Source of the DNA: Rubrivirga sp. SAORIC476
Lineage (GTDB): Bacteria; Bacteroidota; Rhodothermia; Rhodothermales; Rubricoccaceae
Direction: 5' to 3'
DNA: 64,000 nt
Assembly (NCBI RefSeq): GCF_002283555.1
Contig: NZ_MVOI01000011.1
Location: forward strand, 62,001-126,000
The notes under the pieces are model-generated. The model was not told the DNA's origin. It searched no databases and saw nothing but the letters and a program-made list of their open reading frames with translations. Below, one piece after another: positions 8,886-17,871 of the stretch. The number at the start of each line of letters is the position of its first letter. Position 1 is the stretch's first letter. The position numbers and the translations under genes were made by a program.

Positions 8886-10349
8886 CTACCCCAGCCACCC
8901 CCACGCCACCCACCCGCCCAGGGCCGCGGACACGGTGCAGACCGCGTTCACTCCGTCGTTGTCCAGCCAGCGGACGCCCACGGCGAGCGGCAGCGCGGCC
9001 CCGTCCACCTCGGACCGCTCGGTGAGCGAGCCGTCCGGCAGCCGGTAGCGCGCCTGCAGCGTCGCACCCAGGAGCGAGTCCAGCACGGCGGCCCCCACCC
9101 CGACGCCGACCAGCACCGCTCCGCTCCCGATCCCGACCGCCGGCGAGAGCCAGACGGCCGGGAGCACCACCGAGGCGGCCCCGGCCACGACGCCCAGCGT
9201 CCCCGCCAGCGACATCCCGCCCGACGTGCCCGGCGCGACCCGCGACCCGATGCCCAGCCGACGCGTCTGCCCTCCGGCCCACGTGCCGATCTCGGTGCCC
9301 CACGTGTCCGCCGCCGCCGCCGCGAAGCTGGCTACGAAGACCCAGTACCAGACCTCGGACGGGACGAACACCGTCATCGCGAGCGCGGCCAGACCGGCCC
9401 CGCCGTTGGCCATCACCTGCGCCACGTCGCGTCGGCTCCCCTTCTGCGTCGCCGCCGCTGCCCGCGCCTTGCGCGACCGGCCCACACGGGACCATGCGCT
9501 CGACAGGACGAAGAACGAGAGCGCGGGAGCCGCCCACGCCATCCCGCCGAGCGCGACCAGCGCCCAGGCCAGCAGTGCGCCCGCCAGCGCGCCGGAGAGA
9601 TCCAGCGCTCCCACTCGCCACGTCGCCCAGGCGAACCCCGAGGCGGCGGCGAGCGCGCCCCAGCCGACCGTCGCATCGGGCCCGCCCTCCCACCACACGA
9701 GCGCGACGAGCGCGGCCAGCACGATCCACAGGTTGTCCCACCCCGACCTGCCCAGCGCCTCGGCGAGGGTCGCGAGCACGGCTACGCTGGCGGCGGCCAG
9801 GACCACGGAGGCGGGCGCTCCCAGGCCGACCGTGAGCAGCCAGCTCGACACGACCCCGAATGCAATAACGGCAAACGCGAGCGAGCCGGCGACCGACTTC
9901 TCGGCCTCGCCGACCCGGTAGCGTCCTGGCTGCCGCATCCGCGTGCCCACCCACGACGCGGCGGGGTCGGCCAGCGCGAGCACCGCGAAGGCTACCTGCA
10001 TCGCCCAGACGTGCGTCCCGAGCGGGCCCCAGCACAGCACCAGCGCCGCGAGCAGGGCCAGCGGAAACACGACCGTTCCCCACGACCGCCGCGAGATCCC
10101 GTGCACGCCCGGCAGCCACCCGCGCCCGTTCGCGACCGCGTTGCCTGCCACGAACACGACGGCCAGCAGCGCGACGCCCCGCGGCCGGTCGAACCAGAAC
10201 GGCGCCGCCGCCGTCGACAGCCCGACCAGCATGTGGACCACCCGTCGGGTCGACTCGCTCCGCCACCCGATGCGGCGGAGCCCCTCCCCCACGCCCACCG
10301 AGGCGAGCAGCAACGCCCCGAACGCGCCGACTGCCTCGACCTCGGTCAT
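8886..10349 (-). CDS. Phytol kinase-like / DUF92 fusion membrane protein
   Basis: 487 residues, almost entirely transmembrane. The first part (about 1-220) resembles the CDP-diglyceride synthase/dolichol-kinase fold family that includes plant phytol kinase VTE5, with TRRVVHMLVGL near the start and ADPAASWVG. The second part (about 235-487) is a DUF92 domain, the family of phytyl-phosphate kinase VTE6, with VMANGGAG, ADTWGTEIG, GTSGGMSLAG and a terminal NDGVNAVCT. Together they could convert phytol or another polyprenol to the monophosphate and then the diphosphate for quinone or lipid synthesis. Substrate and activity are inferred. It stands alone, downstream of the porV terminator. Confidence 0.78.
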   Translation of the reverse strand: MTEVEAVGAFGALLLASVGVGEGLRRIGWRSESTRRVVHMLVGLSTAAAPFWFDRPRGVALLAVVFVAGNAVANGRGWLPGVHGISRRSWGTVVFPLALLAALVLCWGPLGTHVWAMQVAFAVLALADPAASWVGTRMRQPGRYRVGEAEKSVAGSLAFAVIAFGVVSSWLLTVGLGAPASVVLAAASVAVLATLAEALGRSGWDNLWIVLAALVALVWWEGGPDATVGWGALAAASGFAWATWRVGALDLSGALAGALLAWALVALGGMAWAAPALSFFVLSSAWSRVGRSRKARAAAATQKGSRRDVAQVMANGGAGLAALAMTVFVPSEVWYWVFVASFAAAAADTWGTEIGTWAGGQTRRLGIGSRVAPGTSGGMSLAGTLGVVAGAASVVLPAVWLSPAVGIGSGAVLVGVGVGAAVLDSLLGATLQARYRLPDGSLTERSEVDGAALPLAVGVRWLDNDGVNAVCTVSAALGGWVAWGWLG

Positions 10350-10360
10350 GGCGCGGACGC

Positions 10361-10402
10361 AGAAAACGGGCAGAGCGCCTCGGTGCGAGACCCTCTGCCC
10401 GT
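10361..10402 (-). terminator. Rho-independent terminator after porV
   Basis: A perfect 10-bp stem (10366-10375 with 10393-10402, arm ACGGGCAGAG) with a 17-nt loop is followed on the minus strand by TTTTCT. It lies 25 nt beyond the porV stop and just before the DUF92 gene, so it separates the two transcripts. Confidence 0.75.
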
Positions 10403-10427
10403 CGCCTGGTCTTTGTGCCCCACGCCC

Positions 10428-11618
10428 CTAGCGGGGGATGTTGAGCAGCAGCGAGAAGCGGAGCTGGTCGGCCAGCGGCGAGTTCTCCTGGAGGGCGTAG
10501 ATGTATGAGATGTCGACGCCGACGAGGCTGTAGCGGAGACCCGTCCCGAAGGTCAGGAACTGGCGGTTGCCGTTGGCCGGGTCCTCGTAGAAGTAGCCCG
10601 TCCGCAGCGCGAAGAGGTCGTTGTACCAGTACTCCAGGCCCGTGCCGAGCGTGAGCGACCGAAGCCCACTCACCTCACGGCATTCGGCATCCACGTTCTC
10701 GGACCCGTCGGCCTCGAAGCAGCTCTCGCCGGAGTTGGTGCTCGTCTTGACGAGGCGCGACTGCCAGGAGGTAAACAGCGCCTCGTAGAAGGGGTCGTAA
10801 TCGCCCGTCGCGGGGTCCTTGTTGACGATGATCTTGTTCAGGTCGAGCGCGACGAGGACGCGGTTGAAGTCGTCCAGTTGCGTGTCGAGCGCGAGCCCGA
10901 ACCGCAGCGTCGTCGGGATGGCATCCGGCTGGCCGACCAGGATCGAGTCCTCCGGGGTCGACTGGACGTAGGAGATGCCGGGGCCCATGTTGGCGAGGTT
11001 GACCGCGAACGTCGGCCGCGAGGACTGGCCGAGGCCGAGCTCCGGGCCCTGGTACTTGACGCCCAGGTCGACGCCTACCGAGGTGCCCGCCGAGGTCGGG
11101 TTGTTGCCGATGTCCCGGCCGCCGGTGAGGTTGGAGTAGATCAGCCGCGCGCCGGTCCCGACGGACAGGTTCTCGGTGACCGGGTAGCCATAGCTCAGCC
11201 CAAGCGCGAACTCGTAGGACGAGAACGTGCCCAGTTCGATGCCCTGCTCATCGGTAGCCGTCTGGGTGCCGAGGTCGAAGTAGGTCAGGTGCCCGCCGAG
11301 CGTGCCCGCCGACCCGAGGCCGTGCTTGGCCGAGAGGTGCTCGTAGCTCAGGTTGGCGCCGAGGGCCGGAAGCCAGGGGGCGTGGGTGAAGGACACCTCG
11401 GTGCCCTCCTGCCCGGCGAGGCCCGCCGGGTTCCAGAATGGGGCGTAGGCATTGTCTGCTACGGCGACGCCCGCCATTCCCATGCCCGAGGCCCGGCTGT
11501 CGGGCTCGATCTGGAGAAACGGGACGGCCGTCGTCAGGACGATCTCTTCGGGCGCCTGCTGGGCGATGGCCGGGACCGCGACGAGCGCGAGCGAGGCGAG
11601 GAGAAGGAAACGGGTCAT
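10428..11618 (-). CDS. porV: Type IX secretion outer-membrane protein PorV
   Basis: 396 residues with a signal peptide (MTRFLLLASLALVAVPAIAQ). The mature start (FLQIEPDSRASGMGMAGVA, then FWNPAGLAG) is the hallmark of the PorV/FadL-like barrel family, and the barrel ends in a strand closing with R (LLLNIP-R). PorV forms a 14-stranded outer-membrane barrel that receives T9SS cargo from the translocon and hands it to PorU. The gene directly follows porU (48 bp), the arrangement found in many Bacteroidota. PorQ is a related alternative, but the neighbour and length favour PorV. Confidence 0.88.
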   Translation of the reverse strand: MTRFLLLASLALVAVPAIAQQAPEEIVLTTAVPFLQIEPDSRASGMGMAGVAVADNAYAPFWNPAGLAGQEGTEVSFTHAPWLPALGANLSYEHLSAKHGLGSAGTLGGHLTYFDLGTQTATDEQGIELGTFSSYEFALGLSYGYPVTENLSVGTGARLIYSNLTGGRDIGNNPTSAGTSVGVDLGVKYQGPELGLGQSSRPTFAVNLANMGPGISYVQSTPEDSILVGQPDAIPTTLRFGLALDTQLDDFNRVLVALDLNKIIVNKDPATGDYDPFYEALFTSWQSRLVKTSTNSGESCFEADGSENVDAECREVSGLRSLTLGTGLEYWYNDLFALRTGYFYEDPANGNRQFLTFGTGLRYSLVGVDISYIYALQENSPLADQLRFSLLLNIPR

Positions 11619-11661
11619 CGGAGTCGGTGGGAGAAGTCGGGGGGAAGGGGTGGCCCGAGGG

Positions 11662-11669
11662 CCAAGCTA
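11662..11669 (-). promoter_or_regulatory. Promoter-like TAGCTTGG upstream of porV
   Basis: The box begins with the TAG stop codon of porU and is identical to the one before the symporter gene. It lies 43 nt before the porV start. No clear -33 TTG was found at the right distance, so porV may simply be read from the porU promoter. Confidence 0.25.
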
Positions 11670-14600
11670 GCGGATCACGGCCAGCCGCTCGACGCGTTCG
11701 GCGACGCGCGTGCCGCCGGCCGGGTCGGGCACCTCCATGCGGAGGCGGACGAGGTAGACGCCAGAGCCGAGGCGGTCGAGGTCCTCGTCGAGGCCGTCCC
11801 AGGGAATCTGGATCGTCCGGTCGGAGAGGAAGCCGCCGGGCAACGCCTCGGCGCCGTCGATGGTGCGGATGGGCCGGCCAGCCAGCGAATAGATGCGGAG
11901 CTGCACGCTCGCAGGCGTGCCGACGGGCTGGTTGTGCTCGACGAAGAAGCGTGACGGCCCGGCCGTCGGGTTGGGGTACGGGAGCACGCTGCGCACCACG
12001 AGCCCCTCATCCACGACCACGAACGAGACGGTCGCGGTGGAGGCGTTGTTGAGCGCATCCCACGCGGTCAGCGTGGCCGTGTGCTCGCCGGGCGCCAGCG
12101 CCTCGCCCCCGTTGAGGGCGGCCAGCGGCACGCGGACGGTGCCCGAGCGGTACGTGTCGAGGTCCCCCTCGTAGAAACGGCCCACGTCCACCGCCTTCGC
12201 GGCGTCACCGTCGACGGTGACCAGGAGTTCGTGGCCCACACCCGCGCCGACCGTGTTGAGGCCGCTCGCGTCCGTCAGCCGCGCCACGAGGACGCCCTGG
12301 GGCGAGGTCGGGCCGCCGTCGACGAAGGTGGAGTCGTTGAGGAAGAGCGCGATCTCGGGCCCGGAGCTGTCCGACGGCCGCGCCGAGGCCGTCGTGGCCA
12401 CAGTCGCCTCGGTGGACTGGCCGACGCCGTCGGTGCCGTTCTCGCCGAGCGCGTACGCCACGACGCGAGCCGAGAGGCCCGAGTAGGAAACGTCCTGCGG
12501 CACGAGGAACGTGGTCGAGAACCGGCCGCCGGCCACGGAGGCCCGGCCGGAGAAGAGCCGGTCCACGCGCGACGTGTAGTCGCCCAGGAAGTCGTCGTCT
12601 GGTCCATCGGTGTAGCAGCAGGCGTCCTCGGGCAGTTCGACCAGCCGCTCGGCGTCGAACACCGAGATGCCGACTTCGCCCCGGTAGGTGGGGTCGGGCT
12701 GACCGTCGAGACCGAGCACCTGACCCGAGATGGTCGCCTCGGCGAAGGCCTCGAAGCGGTCGGGCACGTCCAGCGTGATGCCGCGCTCGGGCAGGCCGAG
12801 GCGCATGGCCGGGTCGCCGAGGAGGTTGAACTTGCGGTTGTTGCGCCCGGCGCCGATGGCCGTGTTCTTGGTCCGGTAGAGCGCGTCGCCGAGGCGGGCG
12901 GGGCGGCCGTCAGGCTCGCGGCGCAGCATCTGGTCGGTCAGTTCCAGGTTGAGGCCGAAGTTGAGCGCGCTGCCGGGGTTGCTGGACGTGTAGACCAGCC
13001 GCACGGTCGTCAGCATGGCGACGCCGCCGCCGCCGGAGCGCAGCAGGATTTGCTCGGCGAGGCTCTGCTCGTGGGCGATGTCGAACTTGCCGAACGAGCA
13101 CGTCGCGGTCACGAAGACGGGCAGGCGGTCGGCGTTGTCGAGCGACGCCACGATGTCGGGCGTCATGTAGTCCTCGTCGCCGAGCCCTTCGGGACCGCCG
13201 TGGCCGCTGTAGTTCCAGACCAGCGTGCCCTCGTTGATCGACGCCCGGATGTCCTCCGAGACCTGCGGGCGGACGCGCCCGCGCGCCGTGATGACGCTCG
13301 GGTAGGCTGGCCCGTAGATCTTGCGTAGCGTCACCGTCGGGTCGACCGCCTCGGCGAGGTTCGCCGTCTCGTCGGCGTTGAGGACGTGGAGGTCGCGGTC
13401 CCAGCTCCGCGGGTACTGGTCGTCGGCGACGAACGTGAACTGAGTGCGCCAGTCGCCGCGCGTGGCGGGGCTCTCGTAGCGGATGATCTTGTCCACGACC
13501 GTGGCGGCATCGCTGGCCGTCCGCGACGGGATGCGCCCGATGGCGATGTCGACGCGGTCCAGTTCGCTGGACGTGTACTCCCACTCCCCCTCGTCGTCGC
13601 CCAGCAGGCCGAAGTAGTCGTCGGAGGTGTACGAGTTGGTCCGCGAGATCATGTTCTCGGTCTCGAACGGCGGGATGAAGCTGACGCCCGGGCGCTCGGG
13701 ATTGGAGGCCGCCAGGTTCGGGATCCTCCGGAAGTTGTAGTGCCCATCGCCGAACAGGAGCAGGTATCGCGGAAGCTCATCGGCCGGGGCGCGGTCGTAG
13801 AGGAACTTCATGAAGTCGCGCACAGCGCGCATGTCTCCCGTCCCGCCTGCGAACTCGTTGTTGACCTGCTCGATGGTCACCACGAGCGGCGTCAGGCCAT
13901 CGGCCTGCCGATGCGCCGCCAGGCGGTCGGCGGAGGCGCGGAAGTCGGGGTGCGTGACCACGACGTAGTCGGGGCGGCTCGCCAGGCCGTGGAGGTTCTG
14001 GTTGGGGACCGCGCGCGCGCCGGACGCCGTCCCCCCCGGCATGCGGATGTGCGCCCCGGTGGGGTCGAAGGCCACGATCTCTCGCGGACGGTCGGCCTCG
14101 GCAGCGACCTGGACGCGGTAGCTCGCCCCCTCCGCACGCACCCCGAGGCGGCGGATGGTGCCGGGCTCGGTCACGTCCCAGACCTGCGGCTCGGACGCGA
14201 ACCCGCGCACGGCGACCTCGAAGCGGCCCGCCTCGCCGCCCGGCGTCGGGAAGGACAGGAAGCCATCGGCATTCCCCACGGCCGGACGGCGCACCACGGC
14301 CTCAACCCAGTCGAGCCACGCGCGGGCACCCTGGTACCCGCCCACGACGCGGAACGCCACGCCGAGGCCGCTGCCCAGCGTCGTCTCGGCACGGAGCACG
14401 TCCGGGCTGGCCAGGTTGCCTGTGCTGGCGCCCGAGGTGGAGACGGCCGAGGGCCGGACGGTAGCGAGGGTCTGGCCGTTCTTGAGCATCGCGATCGACA
14501 CGGACGGACTGGCCTGCGCCGCCACACGCGCCCGGTAGCTCACAGGCGCCGCGCTCGCGGCGCCCACGGGGGACACGGCGAGCACCGAGAGGGTGCTGCC

Positions 14601-15662
14601 GCTCATGTCGAGCGACTGTCCGAACCAGTCGAGGCCCGACCCGCTGCCGTCGCGCTCGATGTTGGCCTGGTCCACCTCGGCGAACCGCCGGTCCTCGATC
14701 TGGGCGACGACCGTCGCGTCGGGCCAGTCGGGGAATGCCCCGCCTCCGATCCGCTGCGGCGTCGGGGCGTCGAGGCGGAGGAAGTAAAACGATGCCTCGG
14801 AGAACGGGCTGATGTCGTGGCTCCACTCTCCGCCCGAAGAACTCGGCACCCAGTCCCACCACTGCGGGCCCTCCGCGTAGAACAGCAACGCATCGCCCTG
14901 GACGAGCGACGGCACCTCCAGGAGGTCCGCGGGGCGCGGGGTAGCGTTGACGGCCGGGAGAACGCGCCCCCCGGTGCCGTAGACGGCGACCGAGCCCATC
15001 GAGACGCCCTCGACCCCGAGCGAGTCGCGCAGGAACGCGGCGTCGATGCGATAGACGCCGCTCTCGCGGATCGGGACCTTGACCCACCGCCCGTCGGCCA
15101 GGACGCTGCGGTCGACGGCGAGGTGGGGGTTCACGTCGCCCCGCGCGGCCAGCCGAGCCGCCACCGGCGGCCTGGGGACGCGCACGACCACGCGCCGCGC
15201 GCGGATCAGCCGCCCCTCCTCGACCCGCAGCAGGCGGATCGCCAGACTCCCGACCAGCTCGCGCCGACGCTCACCGACACCGATCACCTCGGCGGAGGCC
15301 CCGGCGAACGCGTCCGCGCCCTCGATCGGCGGCAGCGCCACCTCGTCGCCCTCGAAGGCCAGCACCGTCACCGATGGCGGCACGGCCGAGGCGAGCGAGA
15401 GTTCGTGCGAGACCACCGGCCGTCCGCCCACCGCCAGGCCCACGAGCGTGGCGAGGTCGCCCCCGCTTCGCTCGACCGCCTCAGCCAGTGGCGTCCGCCA
15501 CGCGGCCGTCATCTCGACCGTGACCGTGGTCGGCGTCTCCTCGATGACCCGCAGGACGGGCCGTTGAGGGACCGTCTCAGCGTAGCGGACAGGCACTTGC
15601 GCCTCCGCGGTACCGAGGGTCCACCCCATGAAGAGGGTGCAGACGAATGCGAGACGCGACAT
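11667..15662 (-). CDS. porU: Type IX secretion sortase PorU (C25 cysteine peptidase)
   Basis: 1331 residues with a signal peptide. The gingipain-like C25 peptidase domain occupies about residues 580-980 and shows LLLFGDGHYNFR, then the catalytic His821 in NYSGHGG and Cys855 in TATCSFG. PorU cuts the C-terminal sorting domain from T9SS cargo at the cell surface and attaches the protein to lipopolysaccharide or releases it. From about residue 1227 it carries its own sorting-domain-like end (YPNPTAGPSRFF, LGSGVYLVRLRM). It is longer than the Porphyromonas protein (about 1160 residues), mostly in the N-terminal half. porV follows on the same strand. Three likely substrates are encoded at 977-5815. 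Confidence 0.92.
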   Translation of the reverse strand: MSRLAFVCTLFMGWTLGTAEAQVPVRYAETVPQRPVLRVIEETPTTVTVEMTAAWRTPLAEAVERSGGDLATLVGLAVGGRPVVSHELSLASAVPPSVTVLAFEGDEVALPPIEGADAFAGASAEVIGVGERRRELVGSLAIRLLRVEEGRLIRARRVVVRVPRPPVAARLAARGDVNPHLAVDRSVLADGRWVKVPIRESGVYRIDAAFLRDSLGVEGVSMGSVAVYGTGGRVLPAVNATPRPADLLEVPSLVQGDALLFYAEGPQWWDWVPSSSGGEWSHDISPFSEASFYFLRLDAPTPQRIGGGAFPDWPDATVVAQIEDRRFAEVDQANIERDGSGSGLDWFGQSLDMSGSTLSVLAVSPVGAASAAPVSYRARVAAQASPSVSIAMLKNGQTLATVRPSAVSTSGASTGNLASPDVLRAETTLGSGLGVAFRVVGGYQGARAWLDWVEAVVRRPAVGNADGFLSFPTPGGEAGRFEVAVRGFASEPQVWDVTEPGTIRRLGVRAEGASYRVQVAAEADRPREIVAFDPTGAHIRMPGGTASGARAVPNQNLHGLASRPDYVVVTHPDFRASADRLAAHRQADGLTPLVVTIEQVNNEFAGGTGDMRAVRDFMKFLYDRAPADELPRYLLLFGDGHYNFRRIPNLAASNPERPGVSFIPPFETENMISRTNSYTSDDYFGLLGDDEGEWEYTSSELDRVDIAIGRIPSRTASDAATVVDKIIRYESPATRGDWRTQFTFVADDQYPRSWDRDLHVLNADETANLAEAVDPTVTLRKIYGPAYPSVITARGRVRPQVSEDIRASINEGTLVWNYSGHGGPEGLGDEDYMTPDIVASLDNADRLPVFVTATCSFGKFDIAHEQSLAEQILLRSGGGGVAMLTTVRLVYTSSNPGSALNFGLNLELTDQMLRREPDGRPARLGDALYRTKNTAIGAGRNNRKFNLLGDPAMRLGLPERGITLDVPDRFEAFAEATISGQVLGLDGQPDPTYRGEVGISVFDAERLVELPEDACCYTDGPDDDFLGDYTSRVDRLFSGRASVAGGRFSTTFLVPQDVSYSGLSARVVAYALGENGTDGVGQSTEATVATTASARPSDSSGPEIALFLNDSTFVDGGPTSPQGVLVARLTDASGLNTVGAGVGHELLVTVDGDAAKAVDVGRFYEGDLDTYRSGTVRVPLAALNGGEALAPGEHTATLTAWDALNNASTATVSFVVVDEGLVVRSVLPYPNPTAGPSRFFVEHNQPVGTPASVQLRIYSLAGRPIRTIDGAEALPGGFLSDRTIQIPWDGLDEDLDRLGSGVYLVRLRMEVPDPAGGTRVAERVERLAVIR

Positions 15663-15763
15663 GGAGAGCGTGCGGTCGGCGATGCCGAAGGAGCCTGGGG
15701 AGCGCAGTCACTCTGCGCGGGCGTAGCACGAACTCTCGATACGCGTCGGGGGGATGGACGGCA

Positions 15764-15795
15764 AGAAGATACCGGCGCCTCGGAAGCCAGAGCAA
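15764..15795 (-). promoter_or_regulatory. Putative promoter of porU
   Basis: On the minus strand TTG (15793-15795) is followed after 21 nt by TATCTTCT (15764-15771). Spacing fits the Bacteroidota pattern, and the box differs from TATCTTGC in its last bases. It predicts a 5' leader of about 95 nt before the porU ATG. Confidence 0.4.
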
Positions 15796-15924
15796 GGTGC
15801 GCCGGGGTGCCCTCTGCCTCCACCTACGCGCAGGTGCGGGATCGTCCGACGAGACCGTCAAACCGCTCTTCCAGACCCCACCCCCAGCGAACGAAGTTCT
15901 CGTGCAGCCCCGTCCCACACAGAG

Positions 15925-15958
15925 GTGCCCGCCTCGGCACAGCGGCCGAGGCGGGCAC
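15925..15958 (-). terminator. Strong GC hairpin, probable terminator of the TPR-HTH gene
   Basis: A perfect 14-bp inverted repeat (15925-15938 with 15945-15958, arm GTGCCCGCCTCGGC) with a 6-nt loop lies 34 bp beyond the stop of the gene at 15993. It has no T tract on either side, so termination is inferred from strength and position only. Confidence 0.5.
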
Positions 15959-15992
15959 GGGCGGTGTCCAGCCGCCGGAAAGCCGAGGGGCG

Positions 15993-16997
15993 CTAGCTGT
16001 TGATGTTGCGGTGGATCGCCTGCCGCGTCAGCCCGATGCGCTCGCCGAGCTGGCTCCGGTTGTCGATGCCGGGGATGCCGACGAAGCCGTTCACGAGGCT
16101 CGTCAGGTATTCCTGCCGGAGGCGGTTGATCGGGATGGGCCCGAGGATCTTGGCGATGTCGAGTTCGGCCAGCTCGCGCTGTGCCGCGGCGGCATCCTCG
16201 TCGACGCGTTCGAGGAGCGAGGGCCAGACGGGGACCTGATCGAGCGTGGCGCGCGCCTGCTGGTAGTACTCCAGCGCGAGGCCGTAGAACTTGAAGTCGT
16301 AGTGGTAAATCTGCGCGAGCTGATGGAGCGCAAGCCCCTGCTCGGCAACGAGTTCGTTGCGAGTGGCGAGTTCGTGCGCCTTCTGAAGTGCCTCTTCACC
16401 CTGGTGGTGCTTGCCCACCTTGACGAGCGCGAATCCTTTCAGGGTGAGGGCCTTCGGGATGTACTCCACGAGACCATTGCGGCGGCTCAGATTGTAGACC
16501 CGCATGCAGACCTCGATGCCCTGCTCGTACGACCCCTGCGCCATGAGCGCGGTCGCCTTTTCGAGCAACGCGGCGATCTCCCAGGTCCGGCTCCCGAGGC
16601 GGCGCGCTTCCTCGCGGACGCGGTCGAAGTACTGCAGGGCGGCAGCGACGCTCATCAGCCGGTGGCGCATGAGCCACCCGAGGCGATAGTCCAGCACGAT
16701 CGTCTGGTAGGCGTCTTGCGGGTCGATCAGGGCTAGTTCGGTCTTCGACCGCTCGACCGGCGCGTCCCGGAGGCAGCGCACGGCCTGGAGTTGGACGTGG
16801 GTCTGCAGCGTAGGCCCGAGCCGCATCTTCAGGAGCTCGTTGAACTCCAGGTAGGCGTCGTACACGCGGGCATTCTCGAGGTGGTCGAGGGCGCGCGTCC
16901 ATCGCTCCTGGACAGCCGAGGGCTGGCTGCTGAGCGCATCGGTCACGCGGTCGGCGTGCTCGCGCTCGTGGGCCGGGATCATCGGGGCAGACGGCAT
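15993..16997 (-). CDS. TPR-like protein with C-terminal helix-turn-helix
   Basis: 334 residues, soluble, no signal peptide. Most of it is paired helices of TPR type (for example LEKATALMAQGSYEQGIEV, LKGFALVKVGKHHQGEEAL, LHQLAQIYHYDFKFYGLALE). The final stretch (about 313-334, SQLGERIGLTRQAIHRNI) reads as a helix-turn-helix with recognition helix TRQAIHR, and the protein ends three residues later. A DNA-binding regulator controlled by its repeat domain is plausible. Known peptide-sensing regulators with TPRs carry the HTH at the N-terminus, so the order here is reversed. Neither family nor target is known. It is a separate unit between porU and the sensor genes. Confidence 0.65.
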   Translation of the reverse strand: MPSAPMIPAHEREHADRVTDALSSQPSAVQERWTRALDHLENARVYDAYLEFNELLKMRLGPTLQTHVQLQAVRCLRDAPVERSKTELALIDPQDAYQTIVLDYRLGWLMRHRLMSVAAALQYFDRVREEARRLGSRTWEIAALLEKATALMAQGSYEQGIEVCMRVYNLSRRNGLVEYIPKALTLKGFALVKVGKHHQGEEALQKAHELATRNELVAEQGLALHQLAQIYHYDFKFYGLALEYYQQARATLDQVPVWPSLLERVDEDAAAAQRELAELDIAKILGPIPINRLRQEYLTSLVNGFVGIPGIDNRSQLGERIGLTRQAIHRNINS

Positions 16998-17212
16998 GGT
17001 GGAAAGGCTTGAGGAAGGCGATGGCGCCGTGACCCAACAGATATCGTCCCGACGGCAGTCGCCTTAAGCCTGTCTTCGGGCACATCTGCTTTCCTTCGAC
17101 GCCCCCTCGTGGTCAGTTTGGCGCCGCGCGAGCCGCTTATCTCGCAACAGGATCGCCCCACGGCGGTCATGCTCCCTCCGACCTTCGCGTTCTTCTCGAA
17201 GGAGACCGTCCC

Positions 17213-17743
17213 TTAGGCGCTGTCGCGCGCTCGGTCTATGCGGGCCCGGAGGGCGGCCACGTCGGAGAACAGGCCCTCAAGCCGGGTGGCCGCCTCGGCG
17301 ATGGACTGGAGCGCCTCGACCACCATCTCGTCCGCCGCCGTCGCGCGGGCCATCTCGAGTCCCAGTTGGGCGTTCCCCGAGATTACCGCCAGCGGGTTGT
17401 TCAGCGCATGCGCGACCCGGCTCAGTTCCCCAGCCACCTCGTCCAGCGCTGCTTGCGAATCCCCAGGAGGCGTCGCCCCGGTGGCCCCACTCAACCGGTC
17501 CGGCAGGTCGTCGAGCGCGGGGAGAGCGTGGATCGGGGTGGACAGTCCGAGCACATCGCGCAGGGCCATGATCGCCTCCCCCCCTTCCACGTCCGGCCCG
17601 AGGTAGACCGCGTCGAAGGCGGTCCCGGCGAGGTAGGCGCGGGCGTCCCGCGCCGTCGCTGCAGGGGTCACGGTGGCCGCGATGTCGGGGCGGGACGAAA
17701 GCCAGGCCTCGGCGTTCGGGTGGACGAGCAGAACGATGGACAC
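17213..17743 (-). CDS. Degenerate receiver plus histidine-kinase dimerisation domain, no ATPase
   Basis: 176 residues. The first about 85 (MSIVLLVHPNAEAW, AFDAVYLGPDVEGGE) resemble a response-regulator receiver fold, but the run of acidic residues and the lysine expected for phosphorylation are not clear. Residues about 98-170 form a HisKA-type dimerisation helix pair with the H-box RVAHALNNPLAVISG (His112). The protein stops where the ATP-binding domain would begin, and no reading frame downstream encodes one. It may act as a phosphotransfer protein or dimerisation partner. The membrane PAS protein lies 128 bp upstream on the same strand. Confidence 0.6.
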   Translation of the reverse strand: MSIVLLVHPNAEAWLSSRPDIAATVTPAATARDARAYLAGTAFDAVYLGPDVEGGEAIMALRDVLGLSTPIHALPALDDLPDRLSGATGATPPGDSQAALDEVAGELSRVAHALNNPLAVISGNAQLGLEMARATAADEMVVEALQSIAEAATRLEGLFSDVAALRARIDRARDSA

Positions 17744-17871
17744 GGTCGAGGGTGCGATTCTCAGGCCCTACGCCGGATGCATCGGCCGGGTCCCCCGTCC
17801 GCCCCACAGACGCCACAAACACGTGACAAGGCGCGGTTTCGACACCCTCCGGTGTGCTCCGCTCTCCCCGA

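Larger units (their letters stand above)
15663..15992. other. Intergenic region between porU and the TPR-HTH gene
   Basis: 330 bp without a convincing gene. Short open frames here lack a ribosome-binding site and any family resemblance. It holds a likely porU promoter (15764-15795) and a strong hairpin near the upstream gene's stop (15925-15958). I see nothing else in it. Confidence 0.6.

Noticed and set aside
15925-15958. 14-bp inverted repeat as a recombination or protein-binding site
   Set aside because: Position just beyond a stop codon favours a terminator; no similar copies were seen in the window.
15754-15996. Possible 80-residue plus-strand gene between porU and the TPR-HTH gene
   Set aside because: No ribosome-binding site, low-complexity composition, and it covers the hairpin at 15925-15958 and the likely porU promoter on the other strand.
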